From Betaproteobacteria bacterium (GTDB lineage Bacteria > Pseudomonadota > Gammaproteobacteria > Burkholderiales > SG8-39), in assembly GCA_022340285.1 (NCBI GenBank), contig JAJDOG010000040.1:36711-100710 (forward strand): a stretch of 64,000 nt of DNA, written 5' to 3'. The translations under genes were made by a program, and so were the position numbers. Of the stretch, positions 47,870 to 56,844 are shown in pieces (the stretch's first letter is position 1; the number at the start of each line of letters is the position of its first letter). The notes under the pieces were generated by a model that saw nothing but the letters and a program-made list of their open reading frames with translations, did no database searches and had not been told where the DNA came from.

Positions 47870-49996
47870 TCAGCCGGAAGCTTCGGCCTTGGCGACGCGG
47901 CAGAGGAGCGCGCGCAACTGATAGGTGCCCATCGCGGGATCGTAGGGCGGGGCGTTGTCCGTGAGGACGTTGGCGTTCGCTTTCCAGATCCCGTACTCGG
48001 GTCCGGGCTCGTCGGGGAACCACCAACCGTGCTCGACGTTGATGACACGCGGATCGATGCCGTCGGTGACCCGCGCGCGCTGCCGGATGCCGCCGCGCCG
48101 CGTCTCGATGCGCATCCAGTCGCCGTTCGCGATGCCGAAACGCGCTGCCGTGTCGGGATGGATCTCGGCGCGTGGATCGCGATACGCACGCCGCAGATTC
48201 GCGAGCTGGCGGTGCTCGGAATTGAAGTAGAACGGAATGCGCCCGCCGGTGGTCAGCACGAGCGGAAAATCGCGCGCGACATCGGGTGCACTGAGCGGGC
48301 TCTCCGGCGGCTCCTCGTAGAAGGGCACCGGCGGATAACCGAGCTGCTCCAGCCGCGTCGAATAGAGTTCGATCTTGCCGGTGGGTGTCCGAAAACCCGA
48401 GCGTTCGTAGCGGCGGTATGCGAGGGGCGCTTCTTTGAAGCCCTCCCGCGCAAGCGCGGCGAAGTCCAAACCCAGGCCGCCTGATGCGAGTTGCGCGTCG
48501 AGCACCTCTTTCACCGATTCGGTGCCGACCGCGAGCTTCATGCGCCGCGCCAGCTCGACGAAGATCTCCTCGTCCGGCTTGCACTCGCCGACCTGCACGG
48601 CCTTCTGCTGCGCGAGCACTACGTTCGCGGCGACGGTCGGCAGCCCGACGATCTGGTCGAGCTCGGGCCACGCCGCGGCGGGCAGCACGATGTCGGCGAG
48701 CTCGGCGGTCGGCGTCATGAAGAGGTCCGCGCACACCATGTAGTCGAGCTTCATGAGCGACTCGCGGACGAGCTTGGCGTTGGCGTACGTAGAGAGCGTG
48801 TTGTTGCCGAACACGAGGAATGCCTTCACGGGGTAGGGCTTGCCTTCGCGCATCGCCTGCAGGAGCGTGGGGATGTGCGCCGCGGGCAGATCCGCGCCCT
48901 CGCCGCCGAGCAGCTTGAAGCGATCGGCCCCCAGGCGCTTGGCACTGACTTCTAGCGTCAGGTTCTCGATCAGGCTCGGAAAGCGACCGATGCCGCGCCC
49001 GCCGAACACCCAGCCCCCCGGCACGTCGACGTTGCCGGTCAGCACCGGCAGCATGGAGACCGCGCGCACCGTCTGGATGCACTTCGGGGTGTGCTCGATC
49101 GCGCAGCCCCACTCGAGCATGCCCGGGCGCGTGCGACCGAAGAGGCGCGCGGCGGCGCGGATTTTCTCGGCGGGCACCCAGGTGATCGGCGCCGCCCATT
49201 CCGGGGTGCAGGCCGCCACGGCGTCTGCGAGCGCATCGAAGCCGTGCGTGCACTCGCGCACGAAGCGTTCGTCATAGAGTTGCTCACCGATGACCACGTG
49301 CAGCATTGCGAGCGCGAGGGCGTCATCGGCGCCCGGGCGCACCTGGAGCCAGACGTCGGCCCGCGCGGCGAGCTCGGTCCGGCGGGGATCGACGACGATC
49401 AGCTTCGGGTTGTGTTCGAGCGCCTCGCGGACGGCAAAGCGCGTCTCCCCGTCCGGGCCCGAATGGATCGGGTTGTGCCCCCAGAAGAGCATGCACGCGG
49501 GCGGCGTATCACCGGTGTAATCGCACACCGGGAAGTCGCCGAAGGTAAGCAGGCAGGTGTTGACCCGTGGATGGAAGCATTGCGCGAAGCCGGGCTCGCA
49601 CCAGTTCGGCGTGCCGAGCGCGTGGCCGAAGCGCGACACCCAGCGGATGTGGTGGCGGCCGGTGCCGGTGCCGAGCGCGATCGCTTCGGGTCCGTGCTGG
49701 CTGCGAATCTCGAGCAGGCGCTCGGCGATTTCGTCCAGCGCCTGATTCCACGTGATCCGCTGCCATTCGCCTGCGCCGCGCGGGCCAACCCGGCGCAGCG
49801 GATGCTTCAGCCGGTCAGGGTGGTTCACGAGATCCACCGTCACCGTGCCGATCGGGCACAGCCGGCCGTGGCTCAGGGGTGAGTCGCGATCGCCTTCGAT
49901 CTTGACCAGACGCCCGTCGCGCACGTGCAGTAGCGCGCCGCATCCGCCGTGGCACGAGCGGCACACGCTCTTGAGGATGCGTGTTTCGCCGTCCAT
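47870..49996 (-). CDS. Molybdopterin oxidoreductase with one [4Fe-4S] site (DMSO reductase family)
   Basis: 708 residues. N-terminal cysteines C12, C15, C19 and C47 (CRSCHGGCG and LCPIG) bind a [4Fe-4S] cluster; bis-MGD-binding segments include WGHNPIHSG, VDPRRTELAARAD and the C-terminal GWWFPDEPG domain. Cys140 in QCFHPRVN lies at the place of Sec140 in E. coli FdhF, so Cys is a likely metal ligand. No twin-arginine signal, hence cytoplasmic. Substrate unknown; it starts 12 bases after the iron-sulfur subunit gene and belongs to the same operon. Confidence 0.88.
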   Translation of the reverse strand: MDGETRILKSVCRSCHGGCGALLHVRDGRLVKIEGDRDSPLSHGRLCPIGTVTVDLVNHPDRLKHPLRRVGPRGAGEWQRITWNQALDEIAERLLEIRSQHGPEAIALGTGTGRHHIRWVSRFGHALGTPNWCEPGFAQCFHPRVNTCLLTFGDFPVCDYTGDTPPACMLFWGHNPIHSGPDGETRFAVREALEHNPKLIVVDPRRTELAARADVWLQVRPGADDALALAMLHVVIGEQLYDERFVRECTHGFDALADAVAACTPEWAAPITWVPAEKIRAAARLFGRTRPGMLEWGCAIEHTPKCIQTVRAVSMLPVLTGNVDVPGGWVFGGRGIGRFPSLIENLTLEVSAKRLGADRFKLLGGEGADLPAAHIPTLLQAMREGKPYPVKAFLVFGNNTLSTYANAKLVRESLMKLDYMVCADLFMTPTAELADIVLPAAAWPELDQIVGLPTVAANVVLAQQKAVQVGECKPDEEIFVELARRMKLAVGTESVKEVLDAQLASGGLGLDFAALAREGFKEAPLAYRRYERSGFRTPTGKIELYSTRLEQLGYPPVPFYEEPPESPLSAPDVARDFPLVLTTGGRIPFYFNSEHRQLANLRRAYRDPRAEIHPDTAARFGIANGDWMRIETRRGGIRQRARVTDGIDPRVINVEHGWWFPDEPGPEYGIWKANANVLTDNAPPYDPAMGTYQLRALLCRVAKAEASG

Positions 49997-50008
49997 CGCC
50001 CGACGCGC

Positions 50009-50866
50009 CTAGGCGTTCGCACGCGCTGCGAGGGGTACGGTTCCGAGATAGCAGCTCTCTCCGAGCTGGAACTCGAAGCTCCCGGCAGCAAACCGCGGGT
50101 CTTCGATACGCACCCGATAGGCGCCGCTCGCCTCGTCGAGCCCGTCGAACCTGAAGTCGCCGTACGGATCGCTGCGCGTCTCGGCGATCGTCGCGCCGTC
50201 GCGCTCCAGCGTCACGCGTGCGCCTTCGACGCACTCGGTGACCCCGTCGATCTCCCCGGCCAGGCTGCCCGCGACGAACGCCTTGAAATAGTGACCGAGG
50301 TTCTTGTAGTAGACGCGCGGCCGCGTGCCGTATTCGGGGTGGAGCACCGCGAGCTTTTCTTCGCGCGCGATGCGCTGCATCTCGTCGTCCTCGACGTGCA
50401 GCGTGCGCATTGCGCGCGTCGGGCACACCTGCGATCCGCGGGTCCTCGTCCAGCCGGTGTCCAGCAGGTGTGCATCGAACGGCCAGGTCTGGGGCAGCTC
50501 GGCGGTGTCGTTCCACCAGATCGCGCCGTACGGGCAGGCGTCCACGATCTGGCGTTGGCCCTTGGCCTTCTCCGGAACGATGATCACGATGCCGTCGTCG
50601 CGCTTCACCACGGCGCCGTCCCGGGCCGCCTTGATGCACGGTGCGTCGTCGCAGTGGTTGCAGGTTACCGGGAGATAGGCGACGTCCACGACCGGAAACT
50701 CGCCCTTCTCACGCTGGCGCACGTCGATCCAGCGATGACCGAGACGCGGCATCTCCGCTGCATAGCCCGGAAAGGCGTTTCCGTGATACTCGTCGTGGCA
50801 GGCCAACGTGCAGGCCTGGCAGCCAAAGCACCGCGGGACGTCGATGACGAGGTTCCACTTTTTCAT
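50009..50866 (-). CDS. Iron-sulfur subunit with C-terminal transthyretin-like domain (transhydroxylase beta type)
   Basis: 285 residues. N-terminal ferredoxin domains with CFGCQACTLAC, CNHCDDAPC, CPYGA and CPTRA cysteine groups, followed from about residue 200 by a carboxypeptidase-regulatory/transthyretin-like beta domain (GSLAGEIDGVTE, DPYGDFRFDGLD). This domain order is characteristic of the small subunit of pyrogallol-phloroglucinol transhydroxylase. The second cluster motif lacks one usual Cys (PCIKAARDG). No Tat signal. Lies between the large subunit (17 bases) and the second molybdenum enzyme. Confidence 0.9.
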   Translation of the reverse strand: MKKWNLVIDVPRCFGCQACTLACHDEYHGNAFPGYAAEMPRLGHRWIDVRQREKGEFPVVDVAYLPVTCNHCDDAPCIKAARDGAVVKRDDGIVIIVPEKAKGQRQIVDACPYGAIWWNDTAELPQTWPFDAHLLDTGWTRTRGSQVCPTRAMRTLHVEDDEMQRIAREEKLAVLHPEYGTRPRVYYKNLGHYFKAFVAGSLAGEIDGVTECVEGARVTLERDGATIAETRSDPYGDFRFDGLDEASGAYRVRIEDPRFAAGSFEFQLGESCYLGTVPLAARANA

Positions 50867-50883
50867 ACGTGTCCGCCGCTCCT

Positions 50884-53800
50884 TCAGTGTGTCGCGGCCG
50901 TCGTGGCGGCCGGTTCCGTTGCCGCGGCGCTCAGTTCGCCGGAGCCATCCCACGGCGTGACCTGCACCAGGCAGGAATTGACCGCCGTGCCGGTCACCTT
51001 GGCGGCGATCGAGCGCTTCGGCGTCAGCAGGTTGATGCAGCCGCCGCGGTCCACCGAATGGCCCGGCTCGCCGATCGGGTCGTAGACCGCCGAGGACTCG
51101 TACGCGTGCACGACACCGCGCGGCAGGCGCTGGGTCAGATGGGCGGCGCAGATCACGCCGCCGCGATCGTTGTAGATCTTCACCAGGTCGTGCTGCTTGA
51201 TGCCGCGTGCAGCCGCATCCGCGGCGTTGATCCGCAGGATCCAGTAGTAGTAGCCGTTCACGCGCACCCGGTGCTCGGCGATGTCGTTCACTGCGCTTTC
51301 CTTGCCGTCGCTCAACGTGTGGTAGCTGAAGCGCGAATGCGGCGAGATGAGCTGCAGCGGGTAGCGCGCGTAGAGCTCCTTCGTCTGCGGGCCTTCCCAG
51401 GACGGGAGGTACTTCACGATCGGAGGCCGCTCCGGGTCGTCGGGATCGAAGCGCTTCAGGCTCGAGCACTCGAACTCGAACTTGCCCGACTGCGTCTGCA
51501 GGCCCTCGAGGAAGTGCTTGCCGTAATCGCCCGGCAGCGGGTGCGGCTCGGGCACGTCCTTCTTTCTCCCCTCGTAGAACCAGCGCAGCGCGACCGGATC
51601 GCGCCGGTCTGCCGCGGGCGCCGGCACGACGAAGTAGCCCTTCTTCAGGAATTCCTTCCACGTGATGTGCTTCGGCAGATCCGAGGCGTCGAAGAGCCGC
51701 TTCACCCAGTCGAGCTCGTTCATGCCCTCGGAGTAGTACGCGCCGAGACCGAGTCGGTTGGCGAGCTCGAGGAAGATCTGCCAGTCGGACTTCGACTCGC
51801 CGAGCGGCTCGATGCACTTGTGCTGCATGAGCATGAGACGGTGATTCATCTGCGTCTGGCCGTGCAGTGCATAGCCGCCGGTGCCGCCGAACTCGCTGAT
51901 GTCCCAGCGCTCGAACTGGGTGCAGGCCGGCAGCAGGACGTCGGCGAACTTCGCCTCGCCCTCGAACCAGATCGACTGGTTCACCACGAACTCGAGCTTG
52001 TCGCTGCGGTACGCGTGCACGTAACGGTTCGTCTCGCTCATGGTGCCGATCGAAGCGCCACCGTACTTGTAGAACATGCGGATCGGCGAATGCCCCGGCG
52101 CCGGGTAGGCGAACTTCTGGAATTGCCCCTCGATGGTCTTGCCGTTCCACGGATAGCCCTCCGTATGGCCCTCGAGGATCGCCTCCGGAATGCGCAGGCG
52201 GGGCACCTTCTGGGTCGACGGGTTGAAGGTCGGCAGCTGCGGCATGCGCTGGTAGAGGTTGATCGGCATCCCGGTGTTCTCGATGTCACCCGACATCCCG
52301 CCGTCCGCGTAGCCCGGGAAGTAGAAGTGCAGATCGATGGGCGTGCCCCACTGGAGGTGTCCGAAATTCACGCCTGGGCGGCCCATGCCTTGCATGGCGA
52401 GCAGGCACGCCAGGGCGCGCGCCCACTGGATGCCGGTCGCCGAGCGGCAAGCGCCGCCGTGCCCGTTGCCCCATCCGCCGGCGCCGAGGTAGGTCTTCCT
52501 CGTTGCCCAGCGGCGCGCGAGCGCGCGCACATCCTTCGCGGCGATGCCGGTCTCTGATTCCTGCCACTCCGGCGTCTTCGCGATTCCGTCTTCCTTCCCC
52601 AGGACGTAGTCGCGCCACACCTCGAACCCCACCGAGCGCTCGGCCACGAACTTCTTGTCGTAGAGGTTCTCGGTGATCCACACGTGCGCGATGGCGAGCG
52701 CCATCGCGGCATCGGTGCCCGGTTTCGGCGCGAACCACTTGCCGCCGAGCAGCGCCGCCGTGTGGTTGTAGTACGGGTCGATGTGCACGATCTCGATGCC
52801 GAGGCGCCGCAGCCATTGCCGGCGCGAGGTGCCCTCGAAGGCGCTGTAGGAACCGCTCGTGCACTCGGGATCGGCCGACCAGAAGACGACCATCTCCGCC
52901 TCTTTGAGCAGGTCCTCGACCAGACTGTAGGTCTCGGTCTGCCCGAGCCGCATGCTGTAGCCGAAGTGGTGCATCGCACCCCAGTACCAGCCCTCCCAGC
53001 TGTCCGGGTTGTGGATGACGCGCGTGTAGCCGATCGTGTTGAAGAACTTGAACGCAGCGCTGATGTAATAGCCGATGTTGCCCCAGGTGTGATGCGAGCC
53101 GTGGTTCGCGATGATCGCGCCCTGGCCGTGCTCGGTCTTCACGCGCTGAATCTCGCCCACCACGATGTCGAGCGCCTCGTCCCAGCTGATCCGCTCGTAG
53201 CCGGAGATGCCCCGGTTCTGGCAATTCCGCGCGCTCTTGGGATCGAAATCGACACGCTTCATCGGGTAGAGCAGCCGGTCCGGCGAGTAGATGGTGGACT
53301 TGGAGCACAGCGTGTGGGGCGCCGCGGTAGTCTGGCGCGGCGGCGTGAAGCGCTTGCCGCGCGCCTCGATCGTCCACGGCTCGGCATCGTCGTCGCCGAA
53401 CTCGATCGGCGTCATGCGCACGATCTTGCCGTCCTTCACGTAGACGAAGAGCGGTCCGCCGTTGGTGTTCGTCACGTAGCGCCGCATGCCGTCCCCTGCG
53501 TCGGTGCCGTACTCCCAGCCCGCGCTCTGAATCATCGCGAGCGTCTGGGTGAACCACACGACGAGCGCATCGGGCCCCTCGGCCTTGAAGTCGAAGTTCT
53601 TCATTGCCTCGATGCGCTCGAGCTGCGCCACCCAGGGGGTGAAGAGGCGCGCGCCGAGCTCCGCCGAGGCAACTGAAATCACGATATCGGGTGCGCCGTG
53701 GAGCCCGCTGCGCGAGGCGATTTTTCCGGCCTGGAATGTGTAGAAGCGCCCGACCGTACCGTCGAAAGTCCTGATCTGCGCGGTGAAGTCTTTTGCCGCC

Positions 53801-53898
53801 AGTCGCTGCGCGAACGCCGGATGCTTGCGCGCGGTATGACGGAGCATCTTGAGCATGCCATAGAGCAGCACCGAGAACCTGATCGTGCTGGCGCGCAT
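50884..53898 (-). CDS. Transhydroxylase-like molybdopterin enzyme with N-terminal SCP2-like domain
   Basis: 1004 residues from ATG 53898, with GGGGAGG nine bases upstream. Residues 1 to about 125 look like an SCP2/sterol-carrier domain ([28 protein letters not shown]). From about 130 on is a DMSO-reductase-family catalytic subunit lacking the N-terminal Fe-S cysteine set, as in pyrogallol-phloroglucinol transhydroxylase alpha. HH269-270 and the pair Asp299-Ser300 in [10 protein letters not shown] correspond to the transhydroxylase active-site His, Asp and Mo-ligand Ser (known family: His144, Asp174, Ser175). Hence a cytoplasmic hydroxylation or hydroxyl-transfer chemistry on a phenolic ring is likely, but the SCP2 domain points to a hydrophobic or CoA-bound substrate (inference). 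Confidence 0.88.
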   Translation of the reverse strand: MRASTIRFSVLLYGMLKMLRHTARKHPAFAQRLAAKDFTAQIRTFDGTVGRFYTFQAGKIASRSGLHGAPDIVISVASAELGARLFTPWVAQLERIEAMKNFDFKAEGPDALVVWFTQTLAMIQSAGWEYGTDAGDGMRRYVTNTNGGPLFVYVKDGKIVRMTPIEFGDDDAEPWTIEARGKRFTPPRQTTAAPHTLCSKSTIYSPDRLLYPMKRVDFDPKSARNCQNRGISGYERISWDEALDIVVGEIQRVKTEHGQGAIIANHGSHHTWGNIGYYISAAFKFFNTIGYTRVIHNPDSWEGWYWGAMHHFGYSMRLGQTETYSLVEDLLKEAEMVVFWSADPECTSGSYSAFEGTSRRQWLRRLGIEIVHIDPYYNHTAALLGGKWFAPKPGTDAAMALAIAHVWITENLYDKKFVAERSVGFEVWRDYVLGKEDGIAKTPEWQESETGIAAKDVRALARRWATRKTYLGAGGWGNGHGGACRSATGIQWARALACLLAMQGMGRPGVNFGHLQWGTPIDLHFYFPGYADGGMSGDIENTGMPINLYQRMPQLPTFNPSTQKVPRLRIPEAILEGHTEGYPWNGKTIEGQFQKFAYPAPGHSPIRMFYKYGGASIGTMSETNRYVHAYRSDKLEFVVNQSIWFEGEAKFADVLLPACTQFERWDISEFGGTGGYALHGQTQMNHRLMLMQHKCIEPLGESKSDWQIFLELANRLGLGAYYSEGMNELDWVKRLFDASDLPKHITWKEFLKKGYFVVPAPAADRRDPVALRWFYEGRKKDVPEPHPLPGDYGKHFLEGLQTQSGKFEFECSSLKRFDPDDPERPPIVKYLPSWEGPQTKELYARYPLQLISPHSRFSYHTLSDGKESAVNDIAEHRVRVNGYYYWILRINAADAAARGIKQHDLVKIYNDRGGVICAAHLTQRLPRGVVHAYESSAVYDPIGEPGHSVDRGGCINLLTPKRSIAAKVTGTAVNSCLVQVTPWDGSGELSAAATEPAATTAATH

Positions 53899-54091
53899 GT
53901 AAAACCTCCCCCTGCAGGTGGGTTCGTCGGAGTCCGCGACGAACTCGACATCCGGCACGCTCGCCGAATGAACCAGAGAATGGCCCAGGCGATCGGGCCA
54001 AACGTTTATCCTGATCAAGAAAATCGCAGATGGACGCTGGACCAAGCGAGCCGGAGCGCCGGCTCTACGCCGGTCGGTGGAGCATTGTGAA

Positions 54092-54106
54092 TGTTGCGCC
54101 GCAACA
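54092..54106. promoter_or_regulatory. Perfect palindrome in the 316-base divergent region
   Basis: TGTTGCG (54092-54098), one central base, CGCAACA (54100-54106). The gene-free stretch 53899-54214 between the molybdoenzyme operon and thioredoxin holds this palindrome plus a possible rightward promoter TTGACC (54121-54126), 17 bases, ATAAGG (54144-54149). It may be an operator for one or both directions; the binding protein is unknown. Confidence 0.5.
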
Positions 54107-54214
54107 AGACCGAGCGGCGTTGACCGGTGCGACCCGGTTCCGATAAGGTGCAGGTGGATTTCGGCCCGCCTGCGACCGCGCTCGGGCAATCGGAGTGGCG
54201 AACGGAGCAGCTTG

Positions 54215-54541
54215 ATGGGGACCGAATTTCCCGAATTCGACGAGGGAAGCTTCGACGAACAGGTGCTGCGGCGCCCGGGGCTCACGGTCGTCGATTTCTG
54301 GGCCGAATGGTGCGTGCCGTGCAAGCAGATGGCGCGGCTGCTCAGGGAGCTGGCGGGCGAACTTCCGGCGGGCGTGCTCGTCGGCAAAGTCGATGCCGAC
54401 CGCAACCAGGTCCTGTTGGAACGCTATGGCGTTCGCGCGATTCCATCACTGCTCTTTTTCAAGGACGGCGCACTGGTCGAAGCACGTACGGGCGTGGATC
54501 GCAAGCAGGTGCTGAAGAAGGCTATCGAGGCACACGCGTAG
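54215..54541 (+). CDS. Thioredoxin-like protein
   Basis: A 108-residue thioredoxin-fold protein starting [17 protein letters not shown]. The active site is WAEWCVPCK (CVPC rather than CGPC) and the cis-proline loop is [12 protein letters not shown]. It is the first gene of the rightward operon and lies 37 bases before the AhpD-like selenoprotein candidate, for which it is the obvious electron donor. The upstream extension of the frame has no ribosome site and was not used. Confidence 0.92.
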   Translation: MGTEFPEFDEGSFDEQVLRRPGLTVVDFWAEWCVPCKQMARLLRELAGELPAGVLVGKVDADRNQVLLERYGVRAIPSLLFFKDGALVEARTGVDRKQVLKKAIEAHA

Positions 54542-54578
54542 GACGCTCACGCCGCGACGCAGCCGCAAGGGAGTTTGC

Positions 54579-55199
54579 ATGCCGAACATCACGATGCTGG
54601 ACATCAACGAGCTCAAGAAGACGAAGCTCAAGCCCTACATCGAGAAGTGTCTGGAGCACCGCGCGCCGGATCCGGGCTTTCACGCGATGATGGGCCACAA
54701 CATCGATCTGGCCGAGTCGATGTTCGTCGCATGGGACACCGTATTCAATACCGGCCGAGTGAGCCATACCCTGAAGGAGATCATCCGCGTGCTGCTCTCG
54801 CGGATGGCCTCCTGCAGCTACTGAGGGAACGTCCGGTCCGCTTCGGCGAAGCGGCAAGGCCTGACCGAGGAGCGCCTGGACGAGGGCATTAATGCATACC
54901 AGACGAGCCCGCATTTCACTCCGGCGGAGAAGATCGCGCTGCACTACGCGGATTTGATGGCCACCGATCCGGACGCGATCGACGCGGCGTTCTACGACGA
55001 GCTTCGCAAGTACTATTCCGAGGAAGAGATCGTCGAGCTCGGGACCTACATCGGCTTCAACATCGGGTATCACACGTTCTTCGGAACGCTGAAGTTCTAT
55101 CCGATGTTTTCGCCCGACGGCCGCCTCGTCGACCAGAAAGAATCGGCGCGGCTGTATGGCGCGGCGCCGGTGTCGCTGGCGGCCGCGGGAGCGGAGTGA
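54579..55199 (+). CDS. AhpD-like selenoprotein candidate, in-frame TGA read as Sec82
   Basis: Reading one continuous frame from ATG 54579 (AAGGGAG before it) to the TGA at 55197-55199 gives 206 residues with one internal TGA at 54822-54824, codon 82. The context is MASCSY-U-GNVRS, so the TGA occupies the second Cys of the AhpD C-x-x-C motif (C79, U82). Protein before and after the TGA is one continuous carboxymuconolactone-decarboxylase/AhpD-family domain. A hairpin follows the TGA, and selC and selB lie 8 kb to the right. A conventional caller splits it into 81- and 82-residue pieces. A nonsense mutation or base error is possible but fits the facts less well. The gene overlaps the next AhpD-family gene by one base (TGATG). 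Confidence 0.87.
54822..54854 (+). promoter_or_regulatory. Predicted bacterial SECIS of the AhpD-like gene
   Basis: After TGA (54822-54824), CCGCTTC (54838-54844) and GAAGCGG (54848-54854) form a perfect 7-bp stem with GGC loop. The apical loop is 20-22 bases after the TGA, within the range of bacterial SECIS elements, and the G-rich apex suits SelB binding. Not tested by structure prediction software. Confidence 0.7.
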
Positions 55200-55738
55200 T
55201 GTCGCGCATCGAGCCCCTGAGATCCGAAGAAATCGCGGACCCGGAGCTGCGCGAGCTGATCGAGCGCTGCGAGCGGCTTGGGGTGCCCGATGCGCTCTTT
55301 CCGCAGATTCTGGCGCGCGTGCCCGATTACGCTAAGGCGATACTGCGTGCGATGCTCATGTCCCACGAGTCGGGCAACGTCGACCACCGCCTCAAGGAGA
55401 TCGTTCGCGTGCAGCTCGCCCGTTTCGCCGGCGATCGGTACTTTTCCGAGCTGCGCTCCAAGCGTGCGCGCGCGGCGGGGCTCGACGAGGCGACGGTCGA
55501 CGCTGGCTCGGGCGACTACGACGACGACCCACGCTTCACCGAGGCCGAAAAGCTCGCGTTGCGATATGCCGACCAGATGTACCTCGATCCGGGCAAGGTC
55601 GACGCCGCGTTCTACGACGAGCTGAAGAAGCACTACAGCGAAGCCCAGATCATGGAGCTCGGCGCATTCATCGCGTTGCATTACGGCATGCAGGTCTTCA
55701 TGCGCACGCTCGACGCCGCACCGCTAGCTAAGCGGTAG
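55199..55738 (+). CDS. AhpD/carboxymuconolactone-decarboxylase family paralogue lacking the CxxC motif
   Basis: 179 residues from the ATG at 55199 that overlaps the previous stop. Homologous along its length to the selenoprotein candidate (DAAFYDELKKHYSEAQIMELG in both). The redox motif is lost: FAGDRYFSELRS replaces MASCSYUGNVRS, so Asp and Phe stand where Cys79 and Sec82 are. It may act as a structural partner in a hetero-oligomer. Ribosome binding from GGGAGCGGAG. Confidence 0.85.
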   Translation: MSRIEPLRSEEIADPELRELIERCERLGVPDALFPQILARVPDYAKAILRAMLMSHESGNVDHRLKEIVRVQLARFAGDRYFSELRSKRARAAGLDEATVDAGSGDYDDDPRFTEAEKLALRYADQMYLDPGKVDAAFYDELKKHYSEAQIMELGAFIALHYGMQVFMRTLDAAPLAKR

Positions 55739-55877
55739 TCGCCAAGGGCACGCGGACAGCCGTCCCCAGTCCGCAGGCTACCGGCTGTCGGGTGGCTTTA
55801 CGATGCCTTCCGCTTCGCTCGTCCAAACGCGGATCTGGCGCTATCCTACGGGGGATCCATAACAAGATTCCCTCCTC

Positions 55878-56783
55878 ATGACGTCCAACGTCCGGAACCT
55901 CGCCCTCCTCTTCGCGGACGTGAGCGGCAGCACGACACTGTACGAGAAGCTGGGAGACCGCGCGGCGCTCGCGGCGGTCGAATCGGCGATCGACATCATG
56001 AAGCGCTCGGTCGCGGCCTACCAAGGCACGGTCGTGAAGACCATCGGCGACGAGGTGATGGCCGCTTTCCCCGATGCCGATGCGGCGCTTCAGGGGGCGA
56101 GCGACATGCAAAACCGCATCGCGGCCCTGCCTCCGCTGGGCGACGTGCGGCTTGCGATCCGCATCGGCTTCCACGCCGGTGAGGTTATCGAGGAGAACGG
56201 CGATTATTTCGGGGACGCCGTAAACACCGCGGCACGGATGGCCGGATTTGCCAAGGGCGGACAGATCATCACCACCGGTACGACCGTCGCGGCGCTGTCG
56301 GCGATGCTTCGCGAAAGCACGCGACAGGTGGCCGCGCTATCGGTGAAGGGCAAGCAGTCCGAGGTGGAGGTCTGCGAAGTGCTGTGGCAGACCGGGGACG
56401 ATCTGACCATGCTCGCGTCGGGCCGCGGGCCGGCAAAGGTGGAGTCCGTCCTGCGCCTGACGCACGGCGTGCGGACGCTGGTGATGGACGACAACCTGCG
56501 CAGCGTCCAGATCGGCCGCGATGCTGAGCACGAGATCTCGATCACGGATCGCATGGCCTCGCGCCTGCACGGACGCATCGAGCGACGCGCCGACCGCTTC
56601 TATTACGCTGATCTTTCAACGAACGGGACCTATGTGACGCACGAGGACGGAGTGGAAACCGTCCTGCGGCGCGATCAGGTGCTGCTGCGGGGACGAGGTG
56701 CGCTGAGCTTCGGGCACTCCGCGTCCGCGCCCGGCGCCGAGGTTGTCACATTCGTGTGCGAGGTCCGGCCGAAATCCGATTGA
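55878..56783 (+). CDS. Class III adenylate cyclase-like domain fused to FHA domain
   Basis: 301 residues. N-terminal nucleotidyl cyclase (LLFADVSGSTTLYEKLGDRA, then KTIGDEVMAAF and GDYFGDAVNTAARM, the metal and base-binding motifs), C-terminal forkhead-associated domain (about residues 205-295) with QIGRDAEHEISI, RMASRLHGRIE and STNGTYV that binds phosphothreonine. The two metal Asp and the transition-state Asn-Arg element NTAAR are present, so activity is plausible. It is convergent with a Ser/Thr kinase gene 61 bases away, a natural partner for the FHA domain. Confidence 0.9.
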   Translation: MTSNVRNLALLFADVSGSTTLYEKLGDRAALAAVESAIDIMKRSVAAYQGTVVKTIGDEVMAAFPDADAALQGASDMQNRIAALPPLGDVRLAIRIGFHAGEVIEENGDYFGDAVNTAARMAGFAKGGQIITTGTTVAALSAMLRESTRQVAALSVKGKQSEVEVCEVLWQTGDDLTMLASGRGPAKVESVLRLTHGVRTLVMDDNLRSVQIGRDAEHEISITDRMASRLHGRIERRADRFYYADLSTNGTYVTHEDGVETVLRRDQVLLRGRGALSFGHSASAPGAEVVTFVCEVRPKSD

Positions 56784-56844
56784 TGCAGCTGTGGCCCTGC
56801 GCGATTACAAGAACTCAATGCACTGGCAGCCGAGGGGGACTCCC

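Noticed and set aside
49570..49600. Selenocysteine in the FdhF-like molybdoprotein
   Set aside because: The position corresponding to Sec140 is an ordinary Cys codon (Cys140), no TGA.
54579..54824. Stand-alone 81-residue AhpD fragment ending at TGA
   Set aside because: The frame continues past the TGA with homologous sequence, so I treat the TGA as selenocysteine rather than a stop.
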